This document shows positions 22,202-32,219 of a DNA stretch of 64,000 nucleotides, in pieces (within the stretch, counting starts at the first letter, position 1; the number at the start of each line of letters is the position of its first letter). Below the pieces are notes generated by a model. The model was not told where the DNA came from, searched no databases, and was given only the letters and a program-made list of their open reading frames with translations. A program made the position numbers and the translations under genes. Origin of the DNA: Moniliella sp. 'wahieum' (lineage: Eukaryota > Basidiomycota > Moniliellomycetes > Moniliellales > Moniliellaceae); the NCBI GenBank assembly GCA_003971905.1, contig RSEE01000075.1, positions 62,001-126,000 on the forward strand. Reading direction: 5' to 3'.

Positions 22202-23209
22202 CTATCTTCGCCATGTTCGGGGTTCTCGCATCGCTTCTTCGCCTCGCTCACGCCGCCACAAACGGCTGCCCCAGCTGGCGCACACAATCTCCTCCGCCCG
22301 CTCCACCGACCAGATCTTCCCCACCGTCTCCGTCACCGCCACAAACCCATGCACCGTGTCGCCACGCAGCATGCCGTCAGGTAGCCGCTCACCGACGTAT
22401 CCAGTGCCTCCACGCCTTGGTCCGGCGTTAAGATGCGGATCTTGCCCGTTGCCTCCGTCCCAATCTCTGTCGTCTCGCCCGTATGCGCAGTGAGCAGACG
22501 CTGCTTGCACACCTCGGACGCCCTGCACTCGTCCGACGCCACAAACCGCGTCCCGGCAAACACACCCGCCGCCCCGGCCGCCTGCACCTGCCTCGCATCC
22601 GCCTCGTCTACGATGCCCCCGGCAGCCAACACGGGAATGCTCAGCGCGCCACTGAGTTCTTCCACCACCGCCACGGTCGAGCGCGGATCGGCACTGATCA
22701 CCCCGGCCCCTCTCGGCCCGTCGCAACGTCACGTCTACCCGGCCGCCTGTGCCGCGCGCGCCTTGGCCAGCGACGGCGTCACGTCCCGATACAGCACGGT
22801 GATGCCCGCCTGGTGGAACTGGTCAATGGCACGTTGGTGCACTGGCGCCGGGTCCTGCGCAACAAGGATAACTGCCGCCCACAGCTTCTTCCACCAATAC
22901 TTGACGCATCGCTTCGGAAAACGACCCGTGTGCGGCGCTCGGCCGGGCGAGGAGCAATGTAGTTCCCGGCAAACGGGCGGGACGTGAGCTTCCGCACCGC
23001 ATGCACTTGCTCCCGAAACGATTCTTTTGCCTTGTCCACTTCCCGCTCCGTCTCCCACTGACCCGCACACGGACCTAGCGCTCCTAGCCCCCCCGCTTCA
23101 CTCACCGCTGCCACCAGGCTGGGATCGGTAAGCCAGACCATCGGCGCTTGCACCACGGGTACGTGATCCCGAGCAGCGTCGTCACTGCTTCCGTTGATGA
23201 CTTTGACAT
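22202..23209 (-). CDS. Nitronate monooxygenase (2-nitropropane dioxygenase)-like flavoenzyme
   Basis: FMN TIM-barrel oxidoreductase family; members oxidise alkyl nitronates, and many fungal paralogues have unknown substrates. I chose the ATG at 23209 because it gives the family N-terminus LLGITYP directly followed by VVQAPM after one frame change. Next come SLVAAVSEAGGLGALGP, SRPFAGNYIAP, EAMRQVLVEEAV, then ILVAQDPAPVHQRAIDQF and QAGITVLYRDVTPSLAKA. The phosphate-binding half follows: IPVLAAGGIVDEADARQV and AGAAGVFAGTRFVAS. Length is about 335 residues, normal for the family. The last 40 or so residues (ETVGKIWSVERAEEIV to 22202) are less certain. At the place where class I enzymes have a GGH motif with the catalytic His, I read CDGPRGAGVISAD, with no His. 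About four or five frame changes occur. A TATA box lies about 80 bp upstream. Confidence 0.82.
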
Positions 23210-23288
23210 CTGGATCGTCTCTGGGGGGAAGGGGGGAAGGGAGAGGGTTAAGGAGAGAGGAGAGACGGAAAGCAGACACTGGTGCTGA

Positions 23289-23294
23289 TTTATA
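23289..23294 (-). promoter_or_regulatory. TATA box of the nitronate monooxygenase-like gene
   Basis: The minus strand reads GGGTATAAATCAG here, about 80 bp before the chosen ATG at 23209. A pyrimidine-rich tract ending CCCCCCAG (about 23218-23230) lies in between and could be a 5'UTR intron acceptor. Confidence 0.5.
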
Positions 23295-24779
23295 CCCTCG
23301 ATACCCTTCCCCGGGTAAACTCAAATCAAAATGGGGCCAGTACTCAGTCTGAGGACTCAATCCGAGGTACTAGTTACTCACTGCCTACGGAGATCTGCGA
23401 CTGATGACTTACACACAGAGGAAAAAGGTCGCCCGCTTACCGAATGGGATGTGCGTATGCGTGTGAATTGCATGTGACATGTGAATATTGATAGGGACGA
23501 GTACGGACGAGGCACGGCAAAAGCCACACGCCTCTCACGCTGCCCCCGCTGCAAGTCCGTCGGCATCGGGCGTACATCGAGTCATCCCTCCGGTATGGAT
23601 GAGATCTGAGAGATGCGACATGCGTCAAGTACATGGACATGTGAGATCGGACAGAAGGGAGCCCCCTGTAGCGCACACGCTGAAGCAGGAAGCGGGAAGT
23701 GGCGCCGTGGCTGACGGTGACCGGTGACTTGTGACAATACCTGTGACATGGGACGGGACATGGGACCAAGCAAGACAAAAGCACGCAAGGCAGAGAACCG
23801 AAAGGCAAGCAAAAAGGCAACACCAACGCGGTGGACACTTGGTACTTAGCACTTACGTCCGTTGTGTGCCGTAACTAGTACTCAGGACTCGAGAGCATGC
23901 TGGTTGCTGGTTCGACGTTCGACGTTCAAGCCTCACCAGCCTTACCCGCCTCATCGTGTGCCCCTCGCGTTCGTTCCCGCTGGGCTGGACCTGCGACTGG
24001 GACCTACCACTTTGGGGAACGCCGGACGCCCATCATTGCACATGGCTTGCATGACTAGTCTGCAGTCAAAGCATCGAGCATCGAGCATCCCCTGGTACCG
24101 TATGTGCATGAGCATGAGCCATGAGCGAGCGGAAGCGAGCGGAGCATGCTCATGACTCGGATTTCGGCGGTTCGCACCCAAGCTGCCATCCGATGGACGA
24201 TGGACGATGGATGATCCCACACGGCGGACAAGAAACCAGCGGGGGCACTAGCTACGGGCTACTAGCTACTCTGAGATCTGACTCTAGCTGGAGCTAGTTC
24301 CTAGGGACCCGAGACGAGTGTACCTTCCCCTTCCATGCCAGGGACATTACTAGATACTAGATACTTGTTCGTCCATGGCGGCTGTCCATCGGTGGCACGG
24401 CACGGCACGGCACGGCGCCGTGCAGACACGAGATGACGACATGTTGCGTCTGTGGATTGGTTGTTGCCTGACGGCGGGCAGGAGGACGCGATGGTGCCTC
24501 CACCGTAAGCATGGGCTGGCAGTAGATAGGAAGTGGCCACCGAGGGAGGGCGGATGGTGGCGATGGCGGTGGCGGTGGTGGGGATGGGAGTGGGAGTGGG
24601 AGTGGGAGTGGGCGACACAGACTGCGTTTTTGCGTTTTTGGTTGCTAGGCTGCTGCAGGGCGGAATAGGGGCGTGCTTCCGCCGAGGCAACCAACGCGGG
24701 CAGGCCAATTGCCTGCCTGCCACCCGCAGAAAACAAGAAACAAGAACCAAGCCCAACCACCACCACCACCACCACCACC
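23295..24779. other. Divergent intergenic region with short palindromes
   Basis: This region separates the divergent nitronate monooxygenase-like gene and the Rsd1-type gene. It is rich in small palindromic words built from CTCAG, ACTAGT and AGATCT (about 23341-23380, 23871-23893, 24248-24300). No gene is supported. Confidence 0.5.
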
Positions 24780-26506
24780 ATGTCCGCGCCTCTGACCGTG
24801 GCGGCGACCCCATCGACGCCCACACCCACGCCCACGCCAACGCCCACGCCAACGCCCACGCCACCGCCAACGCCTACGCTTCGCGCCGACGATCGCGCCG
24901 GCCACACTCGCGTTCCTCGCGCTCGCGCTCGCGCTCCCCCCTGCCCGCGCTCCCTCGCCCGCCCGGCGCGACTACCTTCGTGACCGGTACGACGAGGCGT
25001 ATGCACACCACTCTTCCCGCGAGCGTGAGCGTGACCGCGAGCGGGAGCGGTCTCCGCCCCGCGCGTCCTCGGCCAAGCCCCCACCGCCGCCGACCTTGCC
25101 CTGGCCCCGTGGCAGACCCAGTCGTCTTACCCCGACTACGAGCGCCGCTCGGTCCTCTGCACCCACCTGCCTCCGCCCGCCACGGCGCGTGATCTGGGCG
25201 AGTTCTTTGAGGCCCACCTGGGCGCTGGGACCGTGCTGGACGTGGCGATTGTCACGTCCAAATCCCGCGATGCTGTCCTGTACGTTGCTCTCTTCTCTCC
25301 TCCTCCCCGTTCTCCCCCTTTCTCGCCCTTGTCTGCGGCGCTGGCCCTGTGCGTGGTGGACTGACGTGTGTGTGTATGTGCATGTGCATGTGTGTTAACG
25401 ACGCGTAGCGGTGGGTTTGTAGAGCTGTCGCATCCCAAGCTGGTACCCAAGGCACTCAGCTTAGCTGGCCACGACTTTTTTGGCATTCCAATTCGTGTCC
25501 AGCCTACCGAGGCCGCCCGTCTCGCGCCTTCCACCGATCCGACCTCCTCGCCCTCCCCACACCTTCCTCTGTCGTCGCTCCCGCCGCGCCGCACACGGAC
25601 CACTTCCCGCCCGACACGCCCAATCGCCCCGCTCCCGCTCTTGCGTCTTCTGCCTCTGCCTCTGCTCCGGCTCCCGGTGCTCCTTCAATCGGCACGGCGC
25701 CCGTCCCCGCCCTGCCCCCGGGGGTGGCGCGCTGTCGACCCCCGCACCCCGTCGCCGCCCACGCCCCGCTCCCCGCATCCTACCCCGGCCCGAACGGCAA
25801 CATCTCCGCGCGTCTGTACGTGGGGAGCTTGGCGTACGAAGCGAGTGCAGCGGAGTCCAAGTCCTGTTTGAGCGGTACGGCGAGGTGGAAAATGTGGATC
25901 TACACCGTGAGTCCGAGACGGGCAAAAGTAAAGGATTTTGTTTTGTCCAGTACCGCCAACCTGAATCCGCGTCCCAAGCTCTCCTCCATCTCAATGGCGC
26001 AGAGTTGCGCGGAAGAGCTATCAAGGTAGGTAGAGTCACTGTCCCGGGATCGGGAAGTCGGCCTGGCTTGGCGTATGGTTCAGCTCGGCCTGCGCTCGCG
26101 GCTCTCCCTCCTGGTGCTCCTGGGGCTCATGTGGCTCCTGGGGTGGCTGGCACGTTCCCAGCACAAGACCAGGGCGGGGGAGCGTCGGCGCCCGGGCCGG
26201 ATGGGGAAACGCAAGCCTCTCCGGCGCTCTTGTTGAAGCACATGTTTGATCCGGCAGAGGAGGAGGAACCCGAATGGGACGTGGACATGGCGCGGCGTAC
26301 GACAAGAGTGCGAAGCCCAGTACGGCCCCGTGGTGGACATTTGGGTCGACAAGACGTCCCAGGGCGACGTGTACGTTCGGTTTTCCGATCTGGCGGGCGC
26401 AGCGCGCGCACGCACAGGTCTGGACGGTCGCTTGTTTGGCGGGAATTATATTCAAGCTCACCCCATCCCGTTGGCTACGTTCTTGGCGCACGCAAGGTCT
26501 CACTAG
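24780..26506 (+). CDS. rsd1: RNA-binding splicing factor, Rsd1/RBM39 (CC1-like) family
   Basis: Nuclear SR-like splicing factor that contacts U2AF through a C-terminal U2AF-homology motif. The start is an ATG at 24780 in a CACCATG context. The N-terminus is TP-repeat rich, then RS-type (RSSRSRSRSP, then SSRERERDRERERS). RRM1: SVLCTHLPPPATARDLGEFF, then GGFVELSHPKLVPKAL and FFGIPIRVQPTEA; an intron of 129 nt (25280-25408, donor GTACGT) splits it. RRM2: RLYVGSLAYEASAAE, then GKSKGFCFVQY and RGRAIKVGRVT. The linker LLLKHMFDPAEEEEPEWD is the family's hallmark. The third domain reads VREECEAQYGPVVDIWV, then GDVYVRFSDL and DGRLFGGNYIQA, with the R-x-F of a U2AF-homology motif. The stop is after LAHARSH at about 26506. 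Length is about 530 residues, as usual. About four frame changes occur in the RS region and before the third domain. The RNP1 of RRM1 is degenerate, as is common in this family. Confidence 0.88.
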
Positions 26507-28775
26507 ACGTCCTCGTCTGGTCCTCTTGTCTTGTCGTCTTGTCGTCTTCGTGCTTTCGTGCCTTCGTGTCTGTTGGCCTGGTTGTCTGCTGGCCTTCTTC
26601 GTGTCGTCTGCCCTTTTGCCCGGGGCGGGCTGTTGCGCCGATGCGCATTCGCCATGCACACGCAATCCTGCCACCAAAAAATCCAAAACTTCCAAAACCC
26701 TCCTGGCGAGCTAGTTTCGTTCGTTCCCCGCGGCCTGCTTCTTGGTCCGCCGAGCCGGTGCACCTGGGACCTAAGACCTAAGACCTGGGACCTGATCCTG
26801 ATCCTAACGTCTAACCCTCGCCCTCGCCCTAGACCTAGACTTAGGCCTGGACCGAAATCTACCCTTGCACCCTCTCTTTCGCTTTCGCTTTCGTCTCTCT
26901 TCTCTCTTCCTCAGGCTATAGCGCTATAGTACGTAGCTCCCGTGCCGTCTGTCTCGGTCTCGGTCCCAGTCCCAGTCCCGGTCTCAGGCTCAGGCTCGGG
27001 TTGGTTGTTGCATGCCGTACACGGTACACGTTACATGTTACACGCTGCAGCGGATGGGCACGAAACGCCCCCCACTCCCCACTCTCCAGTTCCCACTTCC
27101 CAATGGGAACACATCTCCACTATCCGGTCCATGAGACGACACGTACGGACCGCGCGTTTGGCCCGCCAAGCCGAAGGAACGTACGAGCGCAGTAGCGTAA
27201 AGGCGTAGTAAGAGCGTTGGCGTTGACGTTGGCGCGGGAAGAAGTGGATCCCCCCCCCCCCCCCGACCTTCCCCTTTTCCCCCCACGGCTAAGTATAGTA
27301 GGCTACACCAAGCCCGAACCAGCTCGCTCCGCCTCCATCTCAGCCTGACGTGGGCACCACGTCCACCTCCCCCTCGTCCTCAGTCGTCCAGCAGCAAGAG
27401 GGGAAACATGGGAAACATCCACCCGGGCCCCATACGCACGCCGCGCCCGCACGAATGGAGGCAAACGCCTCCCGGTGCCGGCGGTGTGTTTTTCGCGCAG
27501 CAGCTCCAGCTCGAGGTACGTGCCCATGTCGGTGTCGGTGACGGTGACGGGGTTTTGGTACGTGGCCGGTCGCGGGCGTAACCGACCCCAATCACCACCC
27601 CCATCGCCAATCATTAATCATTAGTAGTCACCGGCGCCATTCATATATTCAATCCCCAATCCCCAAGCCCCAAGCCCCAAGCCATCGTTCCCATCCAGCT
27701 CCCCGTCCCGCGGCCTCAGCTCCAGCTCCTCACGATTGAAGATTGAATACTGACTCCCGGGAGGCCCCGAATCGTGCAATGTGCTGGCCCTGCCGCAGCG
27801 GTTCTGCCCGTCGTGTTTGTGACCAAGTAACCGATCGTCAAACTAGGCGTGGCAGCCGCCCCGCTGATCGATGAGTGTGGGGCGACTTTAGGCCTAGCTT
27901 TAGGCCATAGGAGCGGAGACAGCAACAAGACACCCGGCACGCGTGCCAATTTGAAATTCGGCTGCCTCGACCGGCACTAGGCACTCGTCACATTCACAGC
28001 CATTTGACGACGCGCTTGAACTTACCCGCGTCAGACGGCCATTTGGTGGCCGACACCACGCCGGATGGGGACAGTGGACGGCGAGCACTCCTCCACGAGC
28101 TTCCGGTGCAGCTCGAGCGCGAGCCTTCCTTCAAGCTTCAATGGTGTGTGTTGATCGGGATGTGTTGACCCACCTCGTCTCAGATCTCAGAATCTCAGCC
28201 GCAAACACCCGAGCAAGCAATCCATAACCAACCCAATTGCCAATACATAACCAAAACCCATTGCCAATTCTCAATTCTCAATTCGCAAGCGGCAGTTGTG
28301 CAACGCCCAGATCTCAGTCCAAGACAGGCAACAACCGAATAGGCACAATGTATAACCACCCTGCCGAGGAGGCGTGCCGGGTGGCTGAGATCTGAGATGG
28401 AGACGAGGAAGGTCCGCCTGTGTGGGATCTCGCCTGATGCGTCGCAACGTCATAATGTCCAGGCCGCCGTCCCCGGGCCGCGCCGAGAGACGGCTAGTGG
28501 CTGCGTGCTCATTCTCAAGTGGCTCCCCCAGGGCACACCAGACAGGGTCTTCTGCTTCGGAATGCCAACAATTCAAAACAGCAACCCCGCCAGGGCAATT
28601 CTTGGGTTGTTTGCTTGTCCCTCTCCTCCCCTCCTCCTCCTTCTCCTCCTCCTCTTCTCCACCTCCTCCTCCACCACCCCCACCTCTTCTCCCCCTCCTC
28701 CTTGCTCCGCGCGTTCCCCCCGCCCCTCCTGGTCCGTCCCCGCCACCGGCTGCCGCGGAGCTCCTCCAAGCCGCC
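26507..28775. other. Intergenic region, with a possible decayed minus-strand gene at about 27300-28190
   Basis: Minus-strand pieces in several frames look protein-like: LALELHRKLVEECSPS (about 28130), KWPSDAGKFKRVVKWL (about 28030), CLVPVEAAEFQIGTRAGC (about 27980), LTIGYLVTNTTGRTA (about 27830) and GTYLELELLREKHTAG (about 27530). I could not join them by splice sites and do not recognise a family. They could be an unrecognised gene with several introns or a decaying one. A C14 run sits at about 27251-27264. Palindromic AGATCT-centred words lie at 28178-28198 and 28383-28398, the latter some 380 bp before the next gene. Confidence 0.3.
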
Positions 28776-30391
28776 ATGGGATTCTACCTCGTCACCACCA
28801 TGGCGTCGTGCCGGCCGCCGTGCGCGCGCCGGACCCCGACGACCCGCTTCTCTCGGCCTCCCCCTTCCTTGCCACCTCGCCCGCCGTCTGGACCAGCTCG
28901 CCCGCTCGGCTCCCAGCCGCCCATTCGAGCCTCCTGCCCCCAACCCCCAGGGCCAGCCCTACCCCCACTTTCTCCAGCACCGCCACTGCGCCCTGATCTT
29001 GCCCATCCCCATCCTCCTGCGCATGCTCACCACGCGTCTCTTCCCACACCCAGCATGCATGCCACCGCGCATGCCGCCTCTGCTTCCTTCTCCCCTCTCT
29101 CCGTGGGCTCCGAAGCGCCTACCGCGCCTGCCGCGCCTGCCGTCCTGCTCACAATCAACAAGGGGGAGGTGGAGGCGGCCGAGGCGGAAGAAGATACCGC
29201 GCTGGATGCGCTTCATGCTCGCATCCCACTTGCCGATCGACACATCCAGCGTCTCGTGGACGCCGCATGCGACTGGGCCCTGGAACATCCTCTAGCCCCC
29301 CGCCACCAGAGGACCTAGGACGACAGCTCTTGCTCAAACTCCATGCCCACCTCCCTCTGGACGACGGCACGCACTACTCGCTCCGTCTCTCGGTCCGCAC
29401 ACCTCGCTCCACACCCCCTGTCTCCCCTTACCGTTCTTATACGCACCACGACGACCGTTCCCTTCCGTCCCCTTCCTCCCCCCCACACCGGGTGGAGGCT
29501 CCACCTACCTCTCCCACTCGACTTCTTCCTCCTCTTCTTCCTCCTCTTCCTCCGCCCATGCTCCATGGGGCATCTCGGCCCACGTCGCCCCCGCCCCCGA
29601 CATGGGCACCGGCACATCTCTCCCCGCCGTCCGACTGGACACTGAACCGGCACGCCGCTTCCCTGCTCACCCACCCCCCTTGGACGCTCCCGGCGCATTT
29701 GGTGTCACGCACAAAACTTCCCTCCGGGAACGGTACGAAGAGGCACAGCACCGCGTTCACGCCACGTTTACCACCACCTACACGCCTCGTGCACCTCGAG
29801 TGAGGTCCGTCAGGCAGATATGCCCCGTGCTGCCGGTGTCGCCGGTAGGACCGATGCGACCTATAGGACCGGCGAGGCGGGTGCGTCCGTACCGAGCGGA
29901 TGGACGTGCAGTCCTACCGCGGCTCAGACCCCTGGGTCGGCTCTTGGTTCGACCGCTGGTTCAGATGGGGACGAGGTAGCTCGCACCTCCCCCCCAGGGC
30001 AGGGGCATGCGACGCGTCTACCGCGCACCCTTGCGCCCGCATCAGTGACACTGGTTTAGCCCCCGGCGCGCGCACGCCCAGCGCAGTATTTGATGTACTG
30101 CTCTGGTCGCGCGATGCGATGGGCGACACGCGTCTGCTCGAAGCTGGCATAGCTAATTTACTCCTGGAAGATTTGACTCAATTGCCCGACCAGGCCGAAC
30201 GGTTCGTGACGCCCATCTTGCGGCCTCGCGATGGTCCTTTGCCGGGCTTGGTTAGGACCGAGTTGCTCGCCCGTGGCGCGGTGGTCGAGGAGGATGTGCG
30301 TGTGGATCAGCTCCTTCACCAGCCGGGACGGTGGCGTCTCTTCCTTGCCAATGCGGTCCGGGGCGTGTTCCAGGTCCAGCTGGTCCAATGA
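28776..30391 (+). CDS. Hypothetical protein, two ordered segments with a Pro-rich centre
   Basis: I do not recognise the family. The start is an ATG at 28776 in a GCCGCCATGG context (MGFYLVTT), then after one frame change VVPAAVRAPDPDDPLLSASP. Around 29165-29350 the sequence is helical and charged: EEDTALDALHARIPLADRHI, then LVDAACDWALEHPL and EDLGRQLLLKLHAHLPLDD. A Pro/Ser/Thr-rich centre follows, then SLRERYEEAQHRVHATF near 29730. The last segment (30070-30391) is clean and in one frame: SAVFDVLLWSRDAMGDTRLL, then LLLEDLTQLPDQAERFVTP and RWRLFLANAVRGVFQVQLVQ before the stop. Length is about 535 residues. I see no signal peptide or membrane span. The ordered ends argue that it is a real gene. 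Its function is unknown. Confidence 0.5.
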
Positions 30392-31030
30392 GCAGTGAGC
30401 AATGAGGGATGAGCAATGAGCAGGCACCCTCTCTGCACCTTGCGGTATCGATGTGCTGCCACACAGTCACAGACGCGCTGGATCCAATCGTTTCCCCCCC
30501 CTTCCACTCCCCTCTGCCCCCCCGCCAACACTGCGACTGGCACATCTCCTTGTTTGGAAGCGATATGCTATAGGTGGCCCCTCACCTAATGAGCCTAATG
30601 TAATGCGCTACCCTAGTACGACTGGTGCGGAGGTAGCATAGTCGTAGTCAGAAGTAGTAGTCGGTACCTGAAGAGTGGGGACTGGGGACTGGGGACGGGG
30701 GACTGGGGGCAATGCATACGATCTGGCAAGTAAATAACATACCCTGACCTAGTAACCAACCTCTTTTGATCTGTACACTTCTGTAGGTCCTAGCGACGCC
30801 ACCGGCGGTACGTCACGAACGGTTTCGTATACCGGTTGCCGCGTTGACGCGTTGACGTTGAACCTTCCGGGTTGAAGGGGGGGGACATGAGAGCGTGAGA
30901 ACTGCGTTGAGTACGGCGCACGAGTGGATGAAGCTGAGGCGTAACGCGTATCGGAAGAAGCTGACACACTTGAACTTGAAGGCGCAATAGAGTTCGTCCC
31001 AACTCAGATGGGCTCAACACCAGAGGCTAC
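30392..31030. other. Intergenic region
   Basis: No gene seen. It contains a GGGGACTGG repeat (about 30675-30705) and several GACGTTGACG words (about 30840-30860). Confidence 0.45.
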
Positions 31031-31380
31031 CTAGTAACGATAGCTGACTGGAAACTTGACGTCCAAGCACGCCTTGGCCGCCTGAACCGCTGAGGCGTGG
31101 CCCAGCGTGTCCCTCTCGGGTGTCCAAACGCAGTTCCAGTACCGAGTGCCTGAGTGCCTGCGTGCCTGGAAATGGGGGTGCTGTCAGACAGCGGGCATGA
31201 GGCCACTGTGAGTGTGCGCCGGCGCACGAGCCACTTGGGGGCGTCACAAGTCAGCCGTTTCACCGCCACAGCGCCTCGGCCTGCCGCTGTGATGTCCTGA
31301 TCCTCTTCAATGGACTGTCCGCTTGGCAGACGGCAGCTGCTCGGGAGGGCTATTCTAGCTCCATTCTCCGCCACACACAC
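31031..31380 (-). CDS. Possible small hypothetical gene
   Basis: Minus-strand sequence reads SIEEDQDITAAGRGAVAVKR, then CDAPKWLVRRRTLTVASC in one frame. In another frame the last stretch reads AVQAAKACLDVKFPVSYRY before a TAG at 31031-31033. The composition is protein-like, but the two parts need a frame change and I found no convincing ATG. It lies divergent to the TenA-family gene, within about 180 bp of its start. It may equally be promoter sequence that happens to be open. Confidence 0.22.
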
Positions 31381-31556
31381 TGTCGTTTGCGTGTCAGATC
31401 TCAGATCGCATATCCTATCTCTTGCAGCTTGGTTTCTCCGCCCCCTGGTCTCAGCTCCGCAGCCAATGCAGCACCCCCCCTGCTTGCCTCTTCCTTCTCA
31501 ACTCGCCTCTCTCCTCCATCCTCTCTGCTTTCCTCCCATCCACCACCACCCGGGCC

Positions 31557-32219
31557 ATGGCCGTGCCCACCACCGACACCTTTGCCGCCTTCCAAGCCGC
31601 CAGCGCCGCCGATTGGCAAGCGATTGTCCACCACCGCTTTGTGCAAGAGCTCGTGTCGGACCAGCTGCCCGGCGACGTCCTGCGCGACTATCTGATTCAG
31701 GACTGGCAGTTCTGCGACCTGTTCATCTCGGTCATGGCTCAAGCCGTAGCTTCGGCCGATACGATGGCGGCCAAACTACGGCTGTGCAAGCAGTTGGGCT
31801 TTTTTGCCGCCCAAGAAAACAGTTACTTTGACCAATGCTTTGCTCGCTTCCACGTTCCTCCGTCCCAACTGACCCATCCCATCCTCAAGCCTGCCACGAC
31901 CAAGTTCTTGGCCCTGATGCGACAAACGCTCCTGACCCGCTCGTACCCCCATGCCCTCGTCTTGCTCGTCGTAGCCGAGAGCACCTACCTCGCCTGGGCC
32001 GACGAGGCCACCCAGCAAGGACGCACCTTACCCCAGCTCGAACAGAACCGAGGTTGGGTCGACTTGCATCGAGGCGACGAATTTGCATCCTGGGTCCACT
32101 TTTTGGTCCAGGAGCTCAACCGAGTCGCTAAGCCCGACGACACGGCCCTTTTGAACCTCTTTCGCCAGACCGTCACCCTGGAACGTGAGTTTATGGACGA
32201 GGCATATATCGCCAACTAG
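31557..32219 (+). CDS. TenA/THI-4 family protein (thiaminase II-like)
   Basis: TenA proteins hydrolyse breakdown products of thiamine to salvage the pyrimidine part. The gene is a single uninterrupted exon of 220 residues, the normal length. I chose the ATG at 31557 (MAVPTTDTFAAFQAA) because family similarity begins there, although the frame is open further upstream. Family features: an all-helical protein with DYLIQDWQFCDLFISVMAQA, then ENSYFDQCFARFHVP, SYPHALVLLVVAESTYLAWA and, near the end, LEREFMDEAYIAN. The classical catalytic Cys of bacterial TenA would fall near VVAESTYLAW, and no Cys is there, which points to the TenA_E subtype. An AGATCT-centred palindrome lies about 150 bp upstream. 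I saw no thiamine riboswitch. It is likely cytosolic, as no targeting signal is visible. Confidence 0.87.
   Translation: MAVPTTDTFAAFQAASAADWQAIVHHRFVQELVSDQLPGDVLRDYLIQDWQFCDLFISVMAQAVASADTMAAKLRLCKQLGFFAAQENSYFDQCFARFHVPPSQLTHPILKPATTKFLALMRQTLLTRSYPHALVLLVVAESTYLAWADEATQQGRTLPQLEQNRGWVDLHRGDEFASWVHFLVQELNRVAKPDDTALLNLFRQTVTLEREFMDEAYIAN

Noticed and set aside
26022-26081. Possible second intron in the rsd1-type gene (AAG followed by GTAGGT)
   Set aside because: Reading straight through gives KVGRVT, the normal end of the family's second RRM, and keeps the frame to the MFDPAEE linker.
31380-31556. Thiamine riboswitch upstream of the TenA-family gene
   Set aside because: I found AGATCTCAGA words but not the paired conserved CTGAGA and ACCTGA helices of that riboswitch in the right order.
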